Source: CAZAQB01 sp964487155 (GTDB lineage: Bacteria > Pseudomonadota > Gammaproteobacteria > Nitrococcales > Nitrococcaceae). Taken from it: a DNA stretch of 21,745 nucleotides. Position numbers and translations under genes: made by a program. The notes beneath the pieces were generated by a model. The model was not told where the DNA came from. It saw only the letters and a program-made list of their open reading frames with translations, and did no database searches. The DNA lies in contig CAZAQB010000050.1 of the NCBI GenBank assembly GCA_964487155.1, positions 1 through 21,745 of the forward strand. Direction: 5' to 3'. Below, piece by piece: positions 17,735-21,745 of the stretch; positions within the stretch are counted from its first letter, which is position 1, and each line of letters opens with the position of its first letter.

Positions 17735-18004
17735 CTACTCGGCGTCGTCCACCGTCAGCAGGGGCCGATTGACCTCCACGGTGCGCGGCCCGATGCCGCT
17801 CACCGAGGCCAGGTCGTCGACGCTGGCGAACGGCCCGTTGGCATCGCGGTGATCCACGATGGCCTGGGCCTTGGCCGGACCAACCCCGTTGAGCTGCTGG
17901 AGGGCAGCCACGTCGGCGGCGTTGATGTTGACCCCGGCGGCGATACCGAGCAGGGGGAACAGGGCGAGGGAAAGACAGAAAAACAGGACGCGAATGGTCT
18001 TCAC
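17735..18004 (-). CDS. comEA: Small exported ComEA-like helix-hairpin-helix protein
   Basis: An 89-residue protein with an N-terminal signal peptide (hydrophobic ~4-22, cut near IAAG) and a tandem helix-hairpin-helix domain: VNINAADVAALQQLNGVGPA, then AIVDHR, FASVDDLASVSGIGPRTVE. ComEA-type proteins bind double-stranded DNA non-specifically in the periplasm and support DNA uptake in competent bacteria. Short versions such as this are widespread in gammaproteobacteria with and without demonstrated competence. The start is GTG 18004, with AGGAGG 8 nt upstream; longer frames add non-homologous residues. It lies 101 bp after pyrF on the same strand and is probably the last gene of that transcript. 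No other competence genes are in view. Confidence 0.88.
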   Translation of the reverse strand: MKTIRVLFFCLSLALFPLLGIAAGVNINAADVAALQQLNGVGPAKAQAIVDHRDANGPFASVDDLASVSGIGPRTVEVNRPLLTVDDAE

Positions 18005-18105
18005 GGCAGGTGCCTCCTTCCTTGACATCCGTGGCGATGGGAGCGGACTCCCGTTCCTCACACCACACCCGCTCCGGGGCGTGGCGCCTCCATCATACCC
18101 GCGGC

Positions 18106-18840
18106 TCAGCCGATGGCAACCGCCTGCAGCTCCTCCTCGATGCGGGCCAACGCCGCGAGCGGATCCCCGGCGCCGGTCACCGGCCGCCCCACCACCAGGT
18201 AGTCGGCGCCGGCCTGCAGCGCCCGGCGCGGCGTCACCACCCGGCGCTGGTCGCCGGCGACGGCCCATTCCGGGCGGATGCCCGGAGTCACCAGGCGGAA
18301 CTCACTAGGCAGCTGCCGGCGCAGGGCGGTGGCCTCCCGGGCGGAGCATACCGCGCCGTCCAGACCGTGGCGCTGGGCCAGTGCCGCCAGCCGTTCCGCC
18401 AGCCGCTCCGGCTGCGCGTCCAGGCCCAGTTCCGCGAGATCGCCGGCGCCGTGGCTGGTGAGCACCGTGACCGCCACCAGCAGCGGCGGCCGCGGCGCCG
18501 CCGACACCGCCTCCCGGGCGGCGGCCAGGGCCGCGCCGCCGGCCAGGGCGTGGACGTTCACCATCCATACGTCCAGGGCGGCGGCGGCGCGGCAGGCAGC
18601 CGCCACGGTGTTGGGGATGTCGTGGAACTTGAGGTCCAGGAACACCGCGTAGCCCAGATCCACCAGCGCCCGCACCAGCACCGGCCCCTCCCGCACGAAC
18701 AGCTCGCTGCCCACCTTGAGCCGGCAGCGGGCGGGCGTCAGGCGGCGCGCCAGGGCGAGGGCGGGCTCGGCGCTGGGATAGTCAAGCGCCACCACCAGGC
18801 GCGGGCCCGGGACGCTGCTCGGTTCGGTCTGATCGGTCAA
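18106..18840 (-). CDS. pyrF: Orotidine 5'-phosphate decarboxylase PyrF
   Basis: Catalyses the last step of UMP synthesis, decarboxylating OMP. The 244-residue (beta/alpha)8 barrel shows LVVALDYPS (Asp20), LKVGSELF (Lys42) and the catalytic signature FLDLKFHDIPNTV, with the Asp69-Lys71-Asp74 array. VTPGIRP follows near 184-190, and the phosphate-gripper VVGRPVTGAGDP near the C-terminus. The start is a TTG at 18840, 3 bp after the lapB stop, with a purine-rich GGGGGAA Shine-Dalgarno inside the end of lapB; the residues from PGPRLVVALDY match the usual N-terminus. Tight spacing implies translational coupling to lapB, as in the lapAB-pyrF order of E. coli. Confidence 0.96.
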   Translation of the reverse strand: MTDQTEPSSVPGPRLVVALDYPSAEPALALARRLTPARCRLKVGSELFVREGPVLVRALVDLGYAVFLDLKFHDIPNTVAAACRAAAALDVWMVNVHALAGGAALAAAREAVSAAPRPPLLVAVTVLTSHGAGDLAELGLDAQPERLAERLAALAQRHGLDGAVCSAREATALRRQLPSEFRLVTPGIRPEWAVAGDQRRVVTPRRALQAGADYLVVGRPVTGAGDPLAALARIEEELQAVAIG

Positions 18841-18843
18841 CGC

Positions 18844-20016
18844 TCATTCCCCCTGCACACCCTTGATGGGCTTGATGGTGGCCCAGTCCCGGCAGCTGGG
18901 ACAGTGCCAGTGGAGGCGCTTGGCCTCGAAGCCGCAGGAACGGCAGCGATAGGCGGGGCGTTCCCGGATCAGGACGGTGAGCATTCCCTGCAGCACCCGC
19001 AGATCCCGCTGGCGCCGGCGGTCCGCGTCGTCGGGGTCCAGGTTCAGCTCCACCAGCCGCAGCAGGCCGCGCACCGACGGCCGCTGGCGCATCTGCTCGG
19101 CCATGAAGTCGACTGCGGCTTGGCGCCCCTGGCGCTCGCGCAGCAGCTCAGCAAGGGCGTTCGCCACCGACACGCCGTCGTAGCGGGTCAGCACATTGCG
19201 CAGGTAGTCCGCCATGGAATCCAGGTCGCCCAGTTCCCGGTGGCAGGCCTGCATGGCGTCCAGCACCTCGGGCAGGTAGGCCACGTCCTGCTCCCCCACC
19301 TGGCGGAAGGCCTCCACCGCCGCACGCCAGTTGCCGTCGCGGCGCTCGATCTCGCCGCGCAGCAGGCTGGCGCGCACGCAGTCCGGGTCGATGGAGATCG
19401 CCCGCTTCACCAGCGAGCGGGCGGTGCGGGTATCGCCGGCCGCCTCCAGGGCCTCCTCCGCCTGCTCGCAGACGAACTGGGCGCGCAGGGAACGGGTGTC
19501 CCGGCCAGTGATGGCCTCAAGCCGGGTGGCCACCCGGATGGCGTCCTCCCACTCCTTTTCCTGCTGGTAGATGTCCATCAGGTGGCGCAGCGCGGTCTCT
19601 TCCCGGTGACGTCGGGCCGCCACTTCCTGGAACAGGTCCTCGGCACGGTCCAGCAGGCCGGCGCGCATGTAGTCCTTGCCCAGCTCCAGCAGCGCGTTAT
19701 CCCGCTCACCCTGGCCCAGGGTGGGCCGGGCAATGAGGTTCTGGTGGATGCGGATGGCCCGGTCCACCTCGCCGCGGCGGCGGAACAGGTTGCCCAGGGC
19801 AAAGTGGGTGTCCACCGTCTCGCTGTCCACCTCCACCATGCGGGTGAACACCTCGATGGCCTTGTCGGGCTGCTCGTCCAGCAGGTAGTTCAGGCCCCGG
19901 AAGTACTCCCGGCTGAAGGCCTGCTCCGGCGCGCGGCGCCGGGCGCCAGCACCCCGCCCAACCAGCCAGCCGGACAGGGCCGCCACCGGCAGCAGCAGCC
20001 AGAGCAGTTCGAGCAT
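18844..20016 (-). CDS. lapB: LPS assembly protein LapB (YciM), TPR and rubredoxin-like
   Basis: LapB is an inner-membrane-anchored adaptor that recruits FtsH to degrade LpxC, limiting LPS synthesis, and helps LPS assembly. The 390 residues match the family length. A single N-terminal membrane segment (~3-20, LELLWLLLPVAALSGWLVG) is followed by TPR repeats (~38-340; for example YFRGLNYLLDEQPDKAIEVF, VDTHFALGNLFRRRGEVDRA). A C-terminal rubredoxin-like metal knuckle has Cys358/Cys361 (CRSC) and Cys372/Cys375 (CPSC). The start is ATG 20016, directly before the membrane helix; a GTG at 20070 would add 18 Pro/Ala-rich residues that are not typical. It lies between lapA and pyrF. The presence of LPS control here fits the LpxR-type enzyme elsewhere in the window only loosely. 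Confidence 0.95.
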   Translation of the reverse strand: MLELLWLLLPVAALSGWLVGRGAGARRRAPEQAFSREYFRGLNYLLDEQPDKAIEVFTRMVEVDSETVDTHFALGNLFRRRGEVDRAIRIHQNLIARPTLGQGERDNALLELGKDYMRAGLLDRAEDLFQEVAARRHREETALRHLMDIYQQEKEWEDAIRVATRLEAITGRDTRSLRAQFVCEQAEEALEAAGDTRTARSLVKRAISIDPDCVRASLLRGEIERRDGNWRAAVEAFRQVGEQDVAYLPEVLDAMQACHRELGDLDSMADYLRNVLTRYDGVSVANALAELLRERQGRQAAVDFMAEQMRQRPSVRGLLRLVELNLDPDDADRRRQRDLRVLQGMLTVLIRERPAYRCRSCGFEAKRLHWHCPSCRDWATIKPIKGVQGE

Positions 20017-20056
20017 GTCAGGAACCTGGGGCGGAGGCGCCCGAGCCGGGCTCGGA

Positions 20057-20083
20057 CCGGCGTCCGGCACCGGCGGACGCCGG
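20057..20083 (-). other. Hairpin in the lapA-lapB spacer
   Basis: CCGGCGTCCG (20057-20066) pairs perfectly with CGGACGCCGG (20074-20083) around a 7-nt loop; beyond an A-A mismatch two more G-C pairs extend it. It lies in a 96-bp spacer between lapA and lapB, a pair that is nearly contiguous in E. coli. It could be an attenuator or RNA-processing site. If lapB actually began at GTG 20070 the hairpin would overlap the start. Confidence 0.4.
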
Positions 20084-20112
20084 ACCCGGCGCGGTGAGCG
20101 GCGGGGGCAACG

Positions 20113-20406
20113 TCAATGGCTGTCCCGGAGGGGCAGCTTGCGCAGCTCAGTGAGCTCCTTGCGGGCGGTGCCGGCGTGGCGGCGCATGCGGCGCACCTCC
20201 CCGCGCTGGCGCCACAGCAGCCCGAGGGAGGACAGCACCCCCAGGACCGCCCCCAGGGCCAGGGTGATGGCGAGCCACAGGGACAGGGGTAGCTGGGCCT
20301 CGCCCAGGTAAAAATCGACCCGCACCGGATCGGCATTGAGCAGGGTGAAGCTGAGCCCTAGAGCCAGGATCAGCAGTGCTGCAATTAGGCTGAGCAGTCG
20401 TCGCAT
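20113..20406 (-). CDS. lapA: LPS assembly protein LapA (YciS, DUF1049)
   Basis: A 97-residue inner-membrane protein that works next to LapB in LPS assembly. Two membrane segments are visible (~3-23, LLSLIAALLILALGLSFTLL; and ~40-66, LPLSLWLAITLALGAVLGVL), separated by the family motif NADPVRVDFYLGEAQLPLSL. A basic, probably coiled-coil C-terminus follows (WRQRGEVRRMRRHAGTARKE). The start is ATG 20406, which begins the hydrophobic segment; the longer frame adds 12 residues without homology. Its place between ihfB and lapB agrees with the conserved gammaproteobacterial order. Confidence 0.93.
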   Translation of the reverse strand: MRRLLSLIAALLILALGLSFTLLNADPVRVDFYLGEAQLPLSLWLAITLALGAVLGVLSSLGLLWRQRGEVRRMRRHAGTARKELTELRKLPLRDSH

Positions 20407-20497
20407 GTCGGGTTCCCGGGTGGCCTGGCGGGACGGCGCCACGGACCTTGATTCTGCCGCAACCGCCGGGGCCCGTCACGGCCCGAAGACACGCCCG

Positions 20498-20800
20498 TCA
20501 GGAACGAATCGGAACGGTGCGGGACTCGTTGACCCGCTCGCGCATCTCCTTGCCCGGCTTGAAGTGGGGCACGTGCTTGCCCGGCAGTGCCACCGGTTCG
20601 CCGGTCTTGGGGTTGCGGCCCACCCGCGGCGGGCGGTGGTGCAGGGAGAAACTGCCGAAGCCGCGGATCTCGATGCGCTCGCCGCCGGAGAGGGCCTCGC
20701 TCATCTGCTCCAGGATGGTCTTCACGGCCACCTCCACGTCGCGATAGGCGAGGTGCTGCTGGCTGGCCGCGATCACTTCGATCAGTTCGGATTTGGTCAT
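20498..20800 (-). CDS. ihfB: Integration host factor beta subunit
   Basis: IhfB pairs with IhfA to form a sequence-specific DNA-bending nucleoid protein. The protein starting at MTKSELIEVI is 100 residues and has the family landmarks: FGSFSLHHRPPRVGRNPKTG with the intercalating Pro64, and KHVPHFKPGKEMRERVN at the end. The start is ATG 20800 by family alignment. The GGAGG upstream is about 12-13 nt away, longer than ideal, so starts at ATG 20842 or GTG 20845 (adding ~15 residues) cannot be excluded. It sits directly after rpsA as in E. coli, with a GC hairpin in between. Confidence 0.95.
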   Translation of the reverse strand: MTKSELIEVIAASQQHLAYRDVEVAVKTILEQMSEALSGGERIEIRGFGSFSLHHRPPRVGRNPKTGEPVALPGKHVPHFKPGKEMRERVNESRTVPIRS

Positions 20801-20856
20801 CGAGGGAACCGGCTCCTCCGCCGTGTGTTGGGTTTCGGACATCACCGGGCAGCCAG

Positions 20857-20890
20857 GGGCGCCGGGCCGCTTGTGGCCAGCCCGGCGCCC
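20857..20890 (-). terminator. Perfect 11-bp hairpin between rpsA and ihfB
   Basis: GGGCGCCGGGC (20857-20867) pairs with GCCCGGCGCCC (20880-20890) around a 12-nt loop, 15 bp past the rpsA stop. No T-run follows. It may partly terminate the abundant rpsA transcript or protect its 3' end, lowering expression of ihfB and the genes beyond. Confidence 0.45.
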
Positions 20891-20905
20891 GCGAGCAGTG
20901 GCAGG

Positions 20906-21745
20906 TCAGTCCTTGTTTTCCAGCTTTTCCTTGAGCAGGTCGCCCAGGGTGGTGGTTCCGGGGCTGGCGGAGCGGCCGTAATCCTGCATCGCCTCCGCCT
21001 CGTCTTCCACGTCCTTGGCCCGCACCGACAGGCTGATCATGCGGTTGCGCCGGTCGAGGGCGATGAACTTGGCCTCCAGGGTGTCGCCCTCCTTGAGCAC
21101 GGAGCGGGCGTCCTCCACCCGTTCCCGCGCCAGATCGGCGGCGCGGATGTAGCCCTGCACCTCCTCGGCCAGATCGATCACCGCGCCCTTGGCATCCACC
21201 TCGCGCACGGTGCCGGTGACGCTGGCACCCTTGGTGTGCTCGGCCACCCAGGTGGACAGGGGATCCTGCTCCATCTGCTTGATGCCGAGCGAGATGCGCT
21301 CGCGCTCGGGGTCGACGGAGAGCACCACGGCCTCCACTTCCTCGCCCTTGCGGTAGCGGCGCACGGCCTCCTCGCCGGTCTCCTGCCAGGACAGGTCGGA
21401 GAGGTGCACCAGGCCGTCGATGCCGCCGTCGAGGCCCACGAAGATGCCGAAGTCGGTGATGGACTTGATGGTGCCCCGCACCCGCTCGCCTTTCTGGTAG
21501 CGTGCCGCGAACTCGTCCCAGGGGTTGGGCTGGCACTGCTTGATGCCGAGCGAGATGCGCCGGCGCTCCTCGTCGATGTCCAGCACCATCACCTCGACCT
21601 CGTCGCCGATGGCGACCACCTTGGCCGGGTTGACGTTCTTGTTGGTCCAGTCCATCTCGGAGACGTGCACCAGGCCCTCGACGCCCTCCTCGATCTCCAC
21701 GAAGGCGCCGTAGTCGGTGATGTTGGTGACCCGGCCCACGACCCG
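20906..21745 (-). CDS. rpsA: 30S ribosomal protein S1, C-terminal part (runs off window)
   Basis: The last 279 residues of S1, the ribosomal protein that binds mRNA and helps start translation. The gene continues beyond the right edge, so its start is not visible. Three S1 (OB-fold) repeats are present, matching domains 4 to 6 of a six-domain S1: GRVTNITDYGAFVEIEEGVE with GLVHVSEMDW; GTIKSITDFGIFVGLDGGID with GLVHLSDLSW; and the more divergent GTVREVDAKGAVIDLAEEVQ with GYIRAADL. Each is followed by a RISLG or MISLS segment. The sequence through these domains is close to E. coli S1. It ends with an acidic/basic tail (LGDLLKEKLENKD). It is the first visible gene of the rpsA-ihfB-lapA-lapB-pyrF cluster. 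Confidence 0.97.
   Translation of the reverse strand, partial: RVVGRVTNITDYGAFVEIEEGVEGLVHVSEMDWTNKNVNPAKVVAIGDEVEVMVLDIDEERRRISLGIKQCQPNPWDEFAARYQKGERVRGTIKSITDFGIFVGLDGGIDGLVHLSDLSWQETGEEAVRRYRKGEEVEAVVLSVDPERERISLGIKQMEQDPLSTWVAEHTKGASVTGTVREVDAKGAVIDLAEEVQGYIRAADLARERVEDARSVLKEGDTLEAKFIALDRRNRMISLSVRAKDVEDEAEAMQDYGRSASPGTTTLGDLLKEKLENKD

Noticed and set aside
18010..20097. 695-residue plus-strand frame across pyrF and lapB
   Set aside because: It is antisense to two recognised genes and has no domain of its own.

Overview
The window is GC-rich and almost certainly from a gammaproteobacterium. The block at 17.7-21.7 kb (rpsA, ihfB, lapA, lapB, pyrF, then a ComEA-like gene, all on the minus strand) follows the gene order of that class. 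The protein sequences suggest a Chromatiales/Ectothiorhodospiraceae-like lineage, but that placement is an inference.

Layout, left to right. (1) 1-1.1 kb: the C-terminal ~58% of an NAD-type malic enzyme whose N-terminal half is missing. (2) 1.09-1.39 kb: a 304-bp element with ~20-bp terminal inverted repeats, inserted exactly at the malic enzyme stop codon and flanked by a TAA duplication. (3) 1.7-3.9 kb: katG, with an OxyR-like palindrome upstream. (4) 4.3-6.7 kb: an LpxR-type outer-membrane lipid A deacylase, followed 15 bp later by a membrane-bound, haem-binding DUF3365/HAMP protein. The second gene is interrupted by a 100-N gap whose flanks are identical 55-bp copies, so the gap is very probably an assembly artefact. 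(5) 6.8-9.5 kb, minus strand: a soluble PAS histidine kinase and an alpha/beta-hydrolase. (6) 9.5-10.2 kb: about 700 bp with no convincing gene, containing a possible insertion-sequence end and a REP-like fragment. (7) 10.2-14.8 kb, minus strand: a likely operon of a 914-residue four-motif multicopper oxidase, a SCO copper chaperone fused to a cytochrome c domain, and a small two-cysteine secreted protein. (8) 15.3-16.4 kb: a divergent MerR-type regulator with an unusual C-terminal half and an unclear start. (9) 16.38-16.71 kb: a second element with the same termini but different contents, sitting between two convergent genes. (10) 16.7-21.7 kb: galU, comEA-like, pyrF, lapB, lapA, ihfB and the 3' part of rpsA.

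How the genes may work together. The oxidase, SCO-cytochrome protein and small secreted protein look like a periplasmic metal or redox module: SCO would supply copper or handle thiols, the cytochrome would pass electrons, and the divergent MerR protein is the natural candidate regulator. The haem-sensor protein lacks an output domain and faces a soluble histidine kinase that lacks a transmembrane sensor, so they could form a split signalling pair. The right-hand block is core housekeeping: translation, nucleoid protein, LPS-level control, pyrimidine synthesis and UDP-glucose.

The most distinctive features are the two elements sharing terminal repeats but carrying different REP-like hairpin pairs, the oxidase/SCO-cytochrome locus with its divergent regulator, and the collapsible 55-bp/100-N assembly join.
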